Shown here: piece after piece, positions 50,413 through 58,907 of the stretch
Layout: every line of letters starts with the position of its first letter
Numbering within the stretch: the first letter of the stretch is position 1
Origin: an uncultured Lachnospiraceae bacterium
GTDB lineage: Bacteria > Bacillota > Clostridia > Lachnospirales > Lachnospiraceae
Direction: 5' to 3'
DNA length: 61,114 nt
Assembly: GCA_947628045.1 (NCBI GenBank)
Contig: CANQYP010000002.1
Location: forward strand, 1 to 61,114
Position numbers and translations under genes: made by a program
Notes under the pieces: model-generated
What the model was told of the DNA's origin: nothing
The model's database searches: none
Seen by the model: only the letters and a program-made list of their open reading frames with translations

Positions 50413-51066
50413 ATGAAAACGGTATTACTGATCGGACTTGGAAGATTCGGAAGGCACATCGCGCAAAAACTTGGGGAGCTGCGGCACCAGGTGATGGCGG
50501 TGGATAAATCGGAGGAGCGCGTGAACCAGGTGCTCCCGTACGTGACAAACGCGCAGATCGGGGACAGTACAGACCGGGCGTTTCTGGAGACGCTGGGAGT
50601 GCGGGATTTTGACGTCTGTATCGTGGCGATCGGGGACGATTTTCAGAGCTCGCTGGAGACGACCTCTCTTGTGAAGGAGCTTGGCGCGAAATTCGTGGTT
50701 TCCCGGGCGGCGCGCGACGTCCACGCGAAATTCCTCCTGCGCAACGGAGCGGACGAGGTCGTCTACCCGGAGAAACAGCTCGCGTCCTGGACGGCGATCC
50801 GGTACAGCTCGGATCATCTCCTGGACTATATCGAGCTGAGCGAGGAGTACGCGGTGTATGAGGTCGAGGTGCCGAAGGCGTGGTTCGGCAAGACGATCGG
50901 CGAACTCGAGATCCGGAAAAAATACGGCATGAATGTCATGGGCGTCCGCAGGGAAAAGGGCGGAAAGCTGGATCTGAACATCACGCCTCAGATCTGTTTT
51001 GAGGAAGGAATGACGGTGCTGATCCTGGGGAACCGCCGGGAGGTACAGAAGTATTTTCGCATCTGA
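50413..51066 (+). CDS. ktrA: KtrA/TrkA-type RCK gating subunit
   Basis: 217 residues, standard KtrA length. The N-terminal Rossmann fold has GLGRFGRHIA (GxGxxG) and the acidic end of strand 2 (VMAVDKSEER), with GDSTDRAFLETLGV; the C-terminal RCK_C domain (VYEVEVPKAWFGKTIGELEI...GMTVLILG) follows. It binds ATP/ADP or NAD(H) and gates the KtrB pore. GGAGGAAAGG precedes the ATG. It is separated from ktrB only by the tandem repeat spacer. Confidence 0.94.
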   Translation: MKTVLLIGLGRFGRHIAQKLGELRHQVMAVDKSEERVNQVLPYVTNAQIGDSTDRAFLETLGVRDFDVCIVAIGDDFQSSLETTSLVKELGAKFVVSRAARDVHAKFLLRNGADEVVYPEKQLASWTAIRYSSDHLLDYIELSEEYAVYEVEVPKAWFGKTIGELEIRKKYGMNVMGVRREKGGKLDLNITPQICFEEGMTVLILGNRREVQKYFRI

Positions 51067-51149
51067 GTCGGCGGCATGGCTGCGAAGGTTAGTGTCAGGC
51101 GGTATATGAAAATCCGAAGACAAAAAAGCGCGAAGAGAGGGGCATAAGT

Positions 51150-51593
51150 ATGACGGATCTGTTCTTGATGGGGATATTTGTTCTCTGTATCGTGATCGGA
51201 TATTTTGTGGTAAAAAGGAGTGGAGGAATTCTGGAACATATGCTGTTCCGAAATTCCAATTCGTGGTATAATCTGCGCGAAAGCAATGAGCCGTGCAGAG
51301 ACGCTGGAGCGGGAAATGCCTGCTCGCAGGCAATTTCACGGGACAGCGGATCTATAGGGCGAATGCCCGCGAGCCCGGAAAAGCAAAGCTTTTTCGGGCT
51401 TGGCACGGCTCAAAAGCGAGAGCAGACGGAGACAGGCGCGGACGCTGGAGTTAGCTCCCGAGAGGACGCGGCTAGTCGACGGAAGATAGGGCGAACGCCC
51501 GCGAGCCCGGAAAAGCAAAGTTTTTTCGGACCGGGCACGGCTCGGTTAAAGAATTACAAGGCAGGAATCAGGCATGAGTGGAAGACCAACTGA
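51150..51593 (+). CDS. Small membrane protein whose C-terminal part is built from a repetitive palindromic element
   Basis: 147 codons. The N-terminal ~35 residues form one clear membrane helix (MTDLFLMGIFVLCIVIGYFV), reminiscent in size of KdpF-like small subunits. The remainder is low-complexity and contains the duplicated peptide GRxPASPEKQSFFGxGTA, encoded by two copies of a GC-rich palindromic DNA element. It overlaps the kdpD-like start by 20 bases. GAGAGGGG lies before the ATG. The real conserved gene may be just the N-terminal membrane segment, with the tail added by insertion of the element. Confidence 0.5.
   Translation: MTDLFLMGIFVLCIVIGYFVVKRSGGILEHMLFRNSNSWYNLRESNEPCRDAGAGNACSQAISRDSGSIGRMPASPEKQSFFGLGTAQKREQTETGADAGVSSREDAASRRKIGRTPASPEKQSFFGPGTARLKNYKAGIRHEWKTN
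51300..51544 (+). repeat. Two copies of a ~105-110-bp element with internal palindrome
   Basis: Both copies start GACGCTGGAG (51300, 51441) and end in AGGGCGAAYGCCCGCGAGCC plus GGAAAAGCAAAG and a T-run. In copy one AGCCCGGAAAAGC (51372-51384) pairs with GCTTTTTCGGGCT (51388-51400). The second copy has a decayed right arm. It looks like a REP/MITE-type repetitive element rather than a terminator, because it is read through in frame. Confidence 0.7.
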
Positions 51594-53448
51594 GGGGGAT
51601 CAGACCAGAGAACATATACTGGCTTGTCTGTCGCCCGCGCCGTCGAACGCGAAGATCATACGGACGGCGGCGCGGATGGCGGAGGCGTATCAGGGGACTC
51701 TGACGGCTCTTTTTGTGGAGACGCCGGAGTTCGCGTCGTCCGGGGCGGAGGAACGCAGCCGCCTGCAGGCAAACACGCGGCTCGCGCAGGAGCTGGGCGC
51801 GGTCACGGAGCATGTGGCGGGGGAGGATATTTCCTTCCAGATCGCCGAGTTTGCGCGCCTCAACGGCGTGACGAAGATCGTGGTCGGCAGGAGCAACGCG
51901 GCGAGTCGGCGTTTCCCGGGGAGGCGGTCGCTGACCGACCGGCTGATCGAGAGCGCGCCGAACATGGAGATCTACATTATCCCGGACAGCCTGACGGACT
52001 CCGACTACCGTGTGCGCGAAAAACGCGTCGGGAAACCGGTGTTTACCGTGCTTGATACGGTGAAATTCCTGCTTTCCCTGGTGATGGCGACCAGCCTGAG
52101 CCTGTTATTTTACCGCTGGGGGCTCTCGGACGCCAATATCATTACGGTATATATCCTGGGCGTCCTGATCACCTCCGTCGTGACGGAGCACATGGTCTAC
52201 GGCGTCCTCGCCTCGGTGGCAAGCGTGTTTATTTTCAATTATCTGTTCACGGACCCGCGCTATACGCTGTTCGCCTACGACATCGGCTATCCGATGACCT
52301 TTCTTGTCATGCTGCTCGCCTCGCTCCTGACCGGGACGCTGGCGGCGCGGATGAAGAACCTCGCGTACCAGTCGGCGATCAGCGCGTACCGCACGAAGAT
52401 CCTGCTCGACACGAACCAGTCTTTGCAGCACGCCTCGGGCAGGGAGGCGATCGTCCGCGCGACGGCGGATCAGCTCTCCAAGCTGACCGGAAGAGACGTG
52501 GCGATCTATCTCCCGGAGGACTGCGACCTGGAGGCGCTCTTGTCGAGAGGGAACACGGACGCGCGGCTCTACGGACCGATCCGGCTCGGCGGCGTGCTCT
52601 ACGGTGTCGCCGGAATCGACGTGAAGGATAAGCCGGTGGACGCGTTCGAGAACGGGATCCTGATGTCGATCCTGGGCGAGTGCGCGCTCGCGATGCAGAA
52701 TGAGAAGAACGCGCGGGAAAAGGAGGACGCCGCGGTGCTCGCGCGAAACGAGCAGCTCCGCGCGAACCTTCTGCGCACGATCTCGCACGACCTGCGCACG
52801 CCTCTGACCTCGATCTCCGGCAACGCGAGCAACCTGCTGTCGAACGGGGAGGAGTTTGACGAGGCGACGAAACAGCGCCTTTACACGGATATCTACGACG
52901 ATTCCATGTGGCTGATCAATCTGGTTGAGAACCTGCTCTCGGTCACCCGCATGGAGGGCGGCGGGGTGGAGCTCCACCGCACCGCGGAGCTGATGGACGA
53001 GGTCATCGCGGAGGCGCTGCGGCACGTCGACCGAAGGAAGGCGGAGCATACGATCACGGTGCAGAATACGGACGAGCTGCTGCTTGTCCAGATGGACGCG
53101 CGCCTGATCGTGCAGGTGATCATCAATCTGGTGAACAACGCCGTCAAATATACGCCGCGGGGTTCTGAGATCATCATCTCCGCCTGTGAGAAGGATCACA
53201 TGGCGGTGGTGAGCGTCGCGGACAACGGCGCGGGGATCCCGGACGAGATGAAACCGCAGATCTTCGAGCTGTTCTACACGGGGGAGCACCCGGTGACGGA
53301 CGGCAGACGCAGCATGGGGCTCGGGCTCGCGCTGTGCAAGTCGATCGTGACGGCGCACGGCGGGGAGATCCGCGTATCGGACGCGGCGCCGCATGGGGCG
53401 GTCTTTACATTTACATTGCCGGTCAAGGAGGTACAGCTGCATGAATAA
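51574..53448 (+). CDS. kdpD: Shortened KdpD-like sensor histidine kinase
   Basis: 624 residues versus about 900 for full KdpD. The N-terminal KdpD nucleotide-binding domain is missing; the protein begins with the USP-like domain (EHILACLSPAPSNAKIIRTA, VGRSNAASRRFPGRRSLTDR). Next come the DUF4118 four-helix membrane domain (~165-265), a GAF-like domain (~285-390), HisKA with His405 in ISHDLRTPLTSISG, and HATPase (NLVNNAVKYTP, DNGAGIPDE, GLGLALCKS). In complete systems KdpDE controls kdpFABC; none is present here, and ktrBA lie directly upstream. The 3' end overlaps the KdpE-like gene by 8 bases. Confidence 0.9.
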   Translation: MSGRPTEGDQTREHILACLSPAPSNAKIIRTAARMAEAYQGTLTALFVETPEFASSGAEERSRLQANTRLAQELGAVTEHVAGEDISFQIAEFARLNGVTKIVVGRSNAASRRFPGRRSLTDRLIESAPNMEIYIIPDSLTDSDYRVREKRVGKPVFTVLDTVKFLLSLVMATSLSLLFYRWGLSDANIITVYILGVLITSVVTEHMVYGVLASVASVFIFNYLFTDPRYTLFAYDIGYPMTFLVMLLASLLTGTLAARMKNLAYQSAISAYRTKILLDTNQSLQHASGREAIVRATADQLSKLTGRDVAIYLPEDCDLEALLSRGNTDARLYGPIRLGGVLYGVAGIDVKDKPVDAFENGILMSILGECALAMQNEKNAREKEDAAVLARNEQLRANLLRTISHDLRTPLTSISGNASNLLSNGEEFDEATKQRLYTDIYDDSMWLINLVENLLSVTRMEGGGVELHRTAELMDEVIAEALRHVDRRKAEHTITVQNTDELLLVQMDARLIVQVIINLVNNAVKYTPRGSEIIISACEKDHMAVVSVADNGAGIPDEMKPQIFELFYTGEHPVTDGRRSMGLGLALCKSIVTAHGGEIRVSDAAPHGAVFTFTLPVKEVQLHE

Positions 53449-54139
53449 ATTTCTGGTGCTTGTGATCGAGGACGACGCGCCGGTCCGCAACCTGATCACG
53501 ACGACGCTGAAGACACATGATTACCGCTATCTGACGGCGGAGAACGGGGAGAACGCGATCCTGCAGGTGACGTCCCACAATCCCGACGTGATCCTCCTGG
53601 ATCTCGGGCTGCCCGATATGGACGGCGTGGAGGTCATAAAGCGGATCCGCACCTGGTCGAACACGCCGATCATCGTGATCAGCGCGAGGAGCGAGGATTC
53701 CGACAAGATCGACGCGCTGGACGCGGGGGCGGACGACTACCTGACCAAGCCGTTTTCCGTGGAGGAGCTGCTGGCGCGTCTGCGGGTGACCCAGCGCCAT
53801 TTCGCGCTCATGAACCAGGAGAAGGAGAACGACGCGGTCTTTGAGAACGGGGATCTGAAGATCGACTACGCGGCGGGCTGCGCCTGGCTTTCCGGCACAG
53901 AGCTGCACCTGACGCCGATCGAGTACAAGCTGCTCTGTCTGCTCTCGCGCAATATGGGCAAGGTGCTGACGCACACCTACATCACGCAGCAGATCTGGGG
54001 GAGCAGCTGGGAGAACGACGTCGCCTCCCTGCGCGTGTTCATGGCGACGCTGCGCAAAAAGCTGGAGAGCGGACCGGAGGCGAAACAATATATCCAGACG
54101 CACATCGGCATCGGTTACCGCATGCTGCGGGTGGAGTGA
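53441..54139 (+). CDS. kdpE: KdpE-like OmpR-family response regulator
   Basis: 232 residues. The receiver domain has the acidic pair EDD (10-12), phosphoacceptor Asp54 in ILLDLGLPDMDG and the KPFS lysine. The winged-helix domain carries LTPIEYKLLCLLSRNMGKVL, then the ASLRVFMATLRKKLE recognition helix and HIGIGYRM. ATG 53441 overlaps the kinase gene and has AAGGAGG upstream; the longer frame from 53393 lies inside the kinase. It is a candidate to bind the 11-bp repeats before ktrB. The last codons (YRMLRVE and stop) are the first unit of a 67-bp tandem repeat. Confidence 0.93.
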   Translation: MNKFLVLVIEDDAPVRNLITTTLKTHDYRYLTAENGENAILQVTSHNPDVILLDLGLPDMDGVEVIKRIRTWSNTPIIVISARSEDSDKIDALDAGADDYLTKPFSVEELLARLRVTQRHFALMNQEKENDAVFENGDLKIDYAAGCAWLSGTELHLTPIEYKLLCLLSRNMGKVLTHTYITQQIWGSSWENDVASLRVFMATLRKKLESGPEAKQYIQTHIGIGYRMLRVE

Positions 54140-54275
54140 ACCGGATCAGCCCTTCAAGCCGCCCGGATCCGCATAGATCGATTATCGTATGCTGCGGGTG
54201 GAGTGAACCGGATCAGCCCGCCAAGCCGCCCGGCTCCATATGGATCGATTATCGCATGCTGCGGGCAAAGTGAAT
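54116..54275 (+). repeat. 67-bp tandem repeat, 2.3 copies, spanning the kdpE stop codon
   Basis: Units start at 54116 (TACCGCATGCTGCGGGTGGA), 54183 (TATCGTATGCTGCGGGTGGA) and 54250 (TATCGCATGCTGCGGGCAAA): exact 67-bp period. Unit one holds the last codons and stop of kdpE; unit two repeats the same codons and stop in noncoding DNA. Confidence 0.9.
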
Positions 54276-54296
54276 CAGAAAAACGCAAGATTGCTG

Positions 54297-54325
54297 GTGA
54301 CATCTCTGACAGAAAATGGTATAAT
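54297..54325 (+). promoter_or_regulatory. Promoter of the ABC exporter pair
   Basis: GTGACA (54297-54302), 17-bp spacer, TATAAT (54320-54325), 33 bp before the start codon. Confidence 0.65.
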
Positions 54326-54357
54326 CGCAGTGATTCAGTCAGAGATGGGGCATTGTT

Positions 54358-56166
54358 ATGAAACTGTTTTTCGATTATCTGAAACCATATCGCAGATCGA
54401 TCGCCATCGTTGTATTTCTGAAACTTCTCGCGACGATGACGGAACTTCTGCTCCCATACATTCTTGAGCATATCATTGACGTCACGGTTCCCACGGGAGT
54501 TCTGCACGAGATCTTCCTGTGGGGATTTCTGATGATCGCCACGGCGTTCGTGACGCGCGCGCTGAACATCGCGGGCAACCGAAGAGCCGTGGAGAATGCC
54601 CACAACATTTCCTACAATATTCGACAGGATCTGTTTGCCCGGACGGCGAATCTGTCGGGGAATCAGTTTGACACGCTCGGGCTCCCCAGCCTGATCAGCC
54701 GCATGACAAGCGATAGCTACAACGTGCAGTCCTGCGCGCAGATGCTGCAGACGCTCTGTGTGCGCGCGCCGATCATGCTGCTCGGAGGGATCATCGTCAC
54801 GCTGCTGATGGACCGGGTGCTTGCCTCGATCCTCTGCGTGATGCTGCCGATTTTGCTGCTCGTGATCTTCGGCGTCTCCCGCTACGGCATTCCGCTCTAC
54901 AACAAGGTGCAGCAGAGGCTGGACGACGTTGTCCGCGTCATGCGCGAGAACATCAGCGGGATCCGCGTCGTCAAGGCGCTCTCGAAGACGGAGTACGAGA
55001 AACGGCGTTTCGCCGGGTACAACGACGCGATGGCGGACAGCGACATCATGGCGGGGACAGTCATGGCGCTGCCGGGGCCCATCATGCAGCTCTGCCTGAA
55101 CGTCGGGCTGACGCTCGTGGTGTTTCTCGGGGCGGCACGCGTGAACAGCGGGGCGGCGCAGCCCGGCGTGATCCTTGCCTTCCTCACCTATTTCAACATG
55201 GTGCTGCAGGGAGTCATGGGGCTGAACCGCATCTTCACAATGCTGAGCAAGGCGACGGCGTCCGCCGACCGCATCGCGCAGGTACTCGCGACGCCGGAGG
55301 ATCTGAAGACGGTCGGGGAGGAAGAGGCAAGGCAGCCGTCCGGGGACGGGTTTATCCGCTTTGAGCATGTCAGTTTCCGCTATGGGACGGACGTGAATAT
55401 CGCCGCGCAGGGCTCGGAGCCTTTGCGGCATGAAGACAGAGAAGACCGTGCGGTCAAGGACGGGACAGACGGCGGCGGCAGGGAGAAATGTCTGGACGAC
55501 ATCAGCTTTGCGATCCGGCGCGGCGAGAGCCTGGGGATTATCGGTCCGACCGGCTGCGGGAAGACGACGGTCATCAATCTGCTGATGCGTTTCTACGACG
55601 CGCAGGAGGGCGGCATTTTCGTGGACGGGCGCGATGTGCGCAGCTATCCGAAGGACGAGCTGCACCGGAAGTTCGGCGTGGTGTTCCAGAACGATATGGT
55701 GTTCAACGACACGCTGCGGCAGAACATTTCATTCGGCAGGGAAGTGACGGAGACGGCGCTGCGGGACGCGGTGCAGGACGCGATGGCGGCGGAGTACATC
55801 GACGGGCTGGAGAAGGGGCTGGACTATGTTGCGGACATCAAGGGCGCGAACCTGTCCGGCGGACAGAAACAGAGGCTGCTGATCGCGCGCGCATTGGCGG
55901 CGGACCCTGAGATCCTGATCCTGGACGATTCCTCGTCCGCGCTGGACTACAAGACGGACGCGGCGCTGCGAAAGGCGGTTTTGGAGCGGCACAAAAATAC
56001 GACGACGATCCTGATCGCCCAGCGTGTCAGCTCCGTCATGGGCATGACGAATATCCTGGTGATGGACGACGGGCGCTGTATCGGTTACGGGAGCCATGAG
56101 CATCTGCTGGAGAGCTGTCCGGAATACCGGGAGATCTTCCATACGCAGATGGGCGCGCTCGCGTGA
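54358..56166 (+). CDS. ABC exporter half-transporter (type I, subunit A)
   Basis: 602 residues: a six-helix exporter membrane domain (~1-300) fused to an ATPase domain. Walker A GPTGCGKT (396-403), signature LSGGQKQRLLIARAL, Walker B ILILDDSSSALD and the switch region IAQRVSS are seen; the usual post-Walker-B glutamate is replaced by aspartate (LDDSS), so this is likely the degenerate-site subunit of a heterodimer. An unusual ~35-residue polar insert (NIAAQGSEPLRHEDREDRAV and following) lies between the first strand (FRYGTD) and CLDDISF. The partner gene follows after 140 bp. The exported substrate is unknown. Confidence 0.92.
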   Translation: MKLFFDYLKPYRRSIAIVVFLKLLATMTELLLPYILEHIIDVTVPTGVLHEIFLWGFLMIATAFVTRALNIAGNRRAVENAHNISYNIRQDLFARTANLSGNQFDTLGLPSLISRMTSDSYNVQSCAQMLQTLCVRAPIMLLGGIIVTLLMDRVLASILCVMLPILLLVIFGVSRYGIPLYNKVQQRLDDVVRVMRENISGIRVVKALSKTEYEKRRFAGYNDAMADSDIMAGTVMALPGPIMQLCLNVGLTLVVFLGAARVNSGAAQPGVILAFLTYFNMVLQGVMGLNRIFTMLSKATASADRIAQVLATPEDLKTVGEEEARQPSGDGFIRFEHVSFRYGTDVNIAAQGSEPLRHEDREDRAVKDGTDGGGREKCLDDISFAIRRGESLGIIGPTGCGKTTVINLLMRFYDAQEGGIFVDGRDVRSYPKDELHRKFGVVFQNDMVFNDTLRQNISFGREVTETALRDAVQDAMAAEYIDGLEKGLDYVADIKGANLSGGQKQRLLIARALAADPEILILDDSSSALDYKTDAALRKAVLERHKNTTTILIAQRVSSVMGMTNILVMDDGRCIGYGSHEHLLESCPEYREIFHTQMGALA

Positions 56167-56306
56167 AGAGAGCCGAAAGCGGCAGCTGTCCCACGCTGCC
56201 GCGGAAGAGCGCGAATCTGACGGAATAAGCGTCTGCAGCGAAGGATTCGTGCAAGAGAAAGAGCAGATCGTTATTAAGAAAAGACGAAGGAAAGGAGGCG
56301 CGGACG

Positions 56307-58085
56307 ATGCCGGGACCGGGAGACCGCGGAGGGAAAAAAGAACGTCCGAAGGACACAAAGGGCACCCTGCTGCGCATTCTGTCCTATCTGAAGGAGTACC
56401 GCTGGGCGGTGGCGGGGCTGACTGCATGCGCCTTCCTGAGCAATTTCGGCAACCTGTTGGGTCCCGGTTTTGCCGGACACGCGATCCACGCTGCCGGGGC
56501 GGGCGCGGGGAAGGTGGATTTTGACGTCGTATTCTTTTACGGGCGCTGCATGCTGATCGCTTATGTGGCGAGCGGGCTGCTGACCTTCCTCGTCAATGTG
56601 GGGATGATGCGCGTCAGCCGGCGCGTGGCGCAGAAGATGCGCGGAGACGTCTTCGACAAGCTCATGACGCTGCCGGTCGGATACTTTGACCGCAATCAGG
56701 CGGGCGACATCATCAGCCGCGTCAGCTATGACGTCGATGTGCTCGGCACCAGCCTGTCGACAGACGTGGTGCAGATCATCACGAGCGTCGTGACAGTGGT
56801 CGGCTCCTTCCTGATGATGTGCGTGATCTCGCTGCCGCTGGTGGTGTGCATGCTGGTGACGATCCCGATGGCGGTCCTGTACACGTCGCGGATGGGGCGC
56901 AGGACGCGCCCGCTGTACGCGAAACGCAGCGCAGCCTACGGGCGCATGAACGGGTTCGTGGAGGAGATGTTTACCGGGCAAAAGACGATCCTCGCCTACG
57001 CCTACGAGGACGGAGTCTGTGAGGAATTCAGCGCGATCAACCACGCCGCCGCGGACGCGTACCGCGACGCGGACACGCTCGGCATGACGATGGGTCCGAC
57101 GGTTGGTTTTATCAATAATCTGGGGCTTGCGCTGATCGGGCTGGTAGGCGCGGTGCTTTACCTGTGGAAGATCGTGGATCTCGGACCGATCTCCTCATTC
57201 GTGCTGTACTCCCGCAAGTTCTCCGGACCGATCAACGAGATCGCGAACATCGTCAATGAGATCTACTCGGCGCTTGCCGCGGCGGAGCGGGTGTTCCGTC
57301 TGCTGGACGAGCCGGAGGAGGTGAAGGACATCTACGGCGCGAAGACGCTCACGGATGTGCAGGGCGACGTCGAGATGCGGGACGTCTCGTTCGGCTATGT
57401 GCCGGGCAGGACGATCCTGCACAGCCTGGACCTGAAAGCGGACGCCGGGAAGACGATCGCGATCGTCGGTCCGACCGGCGCGGGCAAGAGCACGATCATC
57501 AACCTGCTGATGCGTTTTTACGACGTCGACGCGGGCGAGATCCTGGTGGACGGGCACGAGATCCGCGCGCTCACGCGGGACAGCCTGCGCCGCGCGTACG
57601 CGATGGTCCTGCAGGAGACCTGGGTGTTCCGCGGCACGATCTACGACAACATCGCCTACGGGAAGGAGAACGCCACGATGGAGGAGGTGGTCGCCGCGGC
57701 GAAGGCGGCGCGGATCCACAGCTACATCATGCGGCTGCCGGAGGGTTATCAGACCGTGATCAGCGAGGACGGCACAAACATCAGCAAGGGACAGAAACAG
57801 CTGCTGACGATCGCGCGGGCGATGCTCTACAACACGCAGATGCTGATTCTCGACGAGGCGACCAGCAACGTGGATACGAGCACCGAGCGGCAGGTGCAGC
57901 AGGCGATGCGTTCCCTCATGGCGGGGCGTACCTGTTTCGTGATCGCGCATAGGCTCTCGACGATCCAGAATGCGGATCGCATCCTGGTACTCGACCACGG
58001 CGATGTGGTGGAGCAGGGCACGCACGACGAGCTGATGGCGCAGAAGGGGTTCTACTACCGGCTCTACGCGTCTCAGTTTGAGTGA
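56307..58085 (+). CDS. ABC exporter half-transporter (type I, subunit B)
   Basis: 592 residues with a six-helix membrane domain and an ATPase domain. Walker A GPTGAGKS, a signature replaced by ISKGQKQLLTIARAM, Walker B LILDEATSNVD with a proper catalytic glutamate, and the H-loop IAHRLSTI. With the preceding gene this forms a heterodimeric exporter in which one subunit supplies the catalytic glutamate. AAAGGAGG lies 9 bases before ATG 56307. Such pairs commonly export drugs, lipids or peptides; no dedicated precursor gene is adjacent. Confidence 0.93.
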   Translation: MPGPGDRGGKKERPKDTKGTLLRILSYLKEYRWAVAGLTACAFLSNFGNLLGPGFAGHAIHAAGAGAGKVDFDVVFFYGRCMLIAYVASGLLTFLVNVGMMRVSRRVAQKMRGDVFDKLMTLPVGYFDRNQAGDIISRVSYDVDVLGTSLSTDVVQIITSVVTVVGSFLMMCVISLPLVVCMLVTIPMAVLYTSRMGRRTRPLYAKRSAAYGRMNGFVEEMFTGQKTILAYAYEDGVCEEFSAINHAAADAYRDADTLGMTMGPTVGFINNLGLALIGLVGAVLYLWKIVDLGPISSFVLYSRKFSGPINEIANIVNEIYSALAAAERVFRLLDEPEEVKDIYGAKTLTDVQGDVEMRDVSFGYVPGRTILHSLDLKADAGKTIAIVGPTGAGKSTIINLLMRFYDVDAGEILVDGHEIRALTRDSLRRAYAMVLQETWVFRGTIYDNIAYGKENATMEEVVAAAKAARIHSYIMRLPEGYQTVISEDGTNISKGQKQLLTIARAMLYNTQMLILDEATSNVDTSTERQVQQAMRSLMAGRTCFVIAHRLSTIQNADRILVLDHGDVVEQGTHDELMAQKGFYYRLYASQFE

Positions 58086-58185
58086 GGAGGCGTCAGACGC
58101 GAACGGCAATGTGTCTGTGATCATTTATATTCTTATGACGAAAAAATACCTGGTGAAAAGATCATAATTTTGTTCAAAACTTCCT

Positions 58186-58214
58186 TTGATTCTGAATCGC
58201 CGATTTGCTAAAAT
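58186..58214 (+). promoter_or_regulatory. Promoter of the CarD-family gene
   Basis: TTGATT (58186-58191), 17-bp spacer, TAAAAT (58209-58214). Confidence 0.65.
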
Positions 58215-58246
58215 AACGGTAGAGAATCGGAAGGAGGTGTGGGACG

Positions 58247-58747
58247 ATGTATCAGGTAGGAGAACAGATTGTCTATGGAATGACGGGCGTGTGCCGTGTC
58301 GAGGCGGTCGGACCTCTGGATATGCAGGGCGCCAAGGCGGGAGTCGACTATTACACGCTGACTCCGGTCTACCAGGGCGGCAGACTTTTCATTCCGGTCG
58401 ATACGACGGTCTATAACCGCCCGGTGATGACGAAGGAGGAGGCGTTGGACTTCATCGAGCACATTCCGGAGGTGGATGCGGTCGTGTGCGAGAATCGGAA
58501 TCCGCGTCTGCTCAACGAGCAGTATCAGGTCTATCTGAAGAGCGGCGACTGCACGGATCTGGTTCGTCTGATCCGCGCCGTGTACCTGAAGGAGAAACGC
58601 GCCGCGCGTATGGGACGCCGCCTGAGTCAGGTAGACGAGCACAGCATGAGGCGCGCGGAGGAGATGCTGCACAACGAACTGGCGTCCGCGCTGGGGATCG
58701 CGCCCGGAGAGGTGAAGGAGTTCATCACGAAGACGCTGGAGAAGTAA
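58247..58747 (+). CDS. CarD/CdnL-family transcriptional regulator
   Basis: 166 residues, family length. The N-terminal RNA-polymerase-interacting domain (residues ~1-65) begins MYQVGEQIVYGMTGVCRVEA and includes YYTLTPVYQGGRLFIPVDT. The helical C-terminal domain (VRLIRAVYLKEKRAARMGRR, RRAEEMLHNELASALGI) contacts promoter DNA in CarD proteins. It stabilises open complexes or modulates rRNA and stress transcription. AAGGAGGTGTG precedes the ATG. It is monocistronic, with its own promoter and terminator. Confidence 0.93.
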   Translation: MYQVGEQIVYGMTGVCRVEAVGPLDMQGAKAGVDYYTLTPVYQGGRLFIPVDTTVYNRPVMTKEEALDFIEHIPEVDAVVCENRNPRLLNEQYQVYLKSGDCTDLVRLIRAVYLKEKRAARMGRRLSQVDEHSMRRAEEMLHNELASALGIAPGEVKEFITKTLEK

Positions 58748-58760
58748 AGAGAAGAATCGG

Positions 58761-58788
58761 GCTGCCGGGTCATGTCGGCAGCTCTTTT
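58761..58788 (+). terminator. Terminator of the CarD-family gene
   Basis: GCTGCCG (58761-58767) pairs with CGGCAGC (58776-58782), followed by TCTTTTTG. Confidence 0.85.
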
Positions 58789-58907
58789 TGTGCGCAATTT
58801 TTTTCTTTTCTTCCTGCCGAACTTGCATTATAATAAAGAGCAGTTTTAATGATCCACGCTCATATTACGGCGGAGGGAACCGCCGATGAAAACAAGGAGG
58901 AAGAGAG

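Noticed and set aside
51372-51400. Rho-independent terminator inside the small ORF after ktrA
   Set aside because: The hairpin has internal A and T runs, but the unit is duplicated with long shared flanks and reads through in frame, which fits a repetitive palindromic element better.
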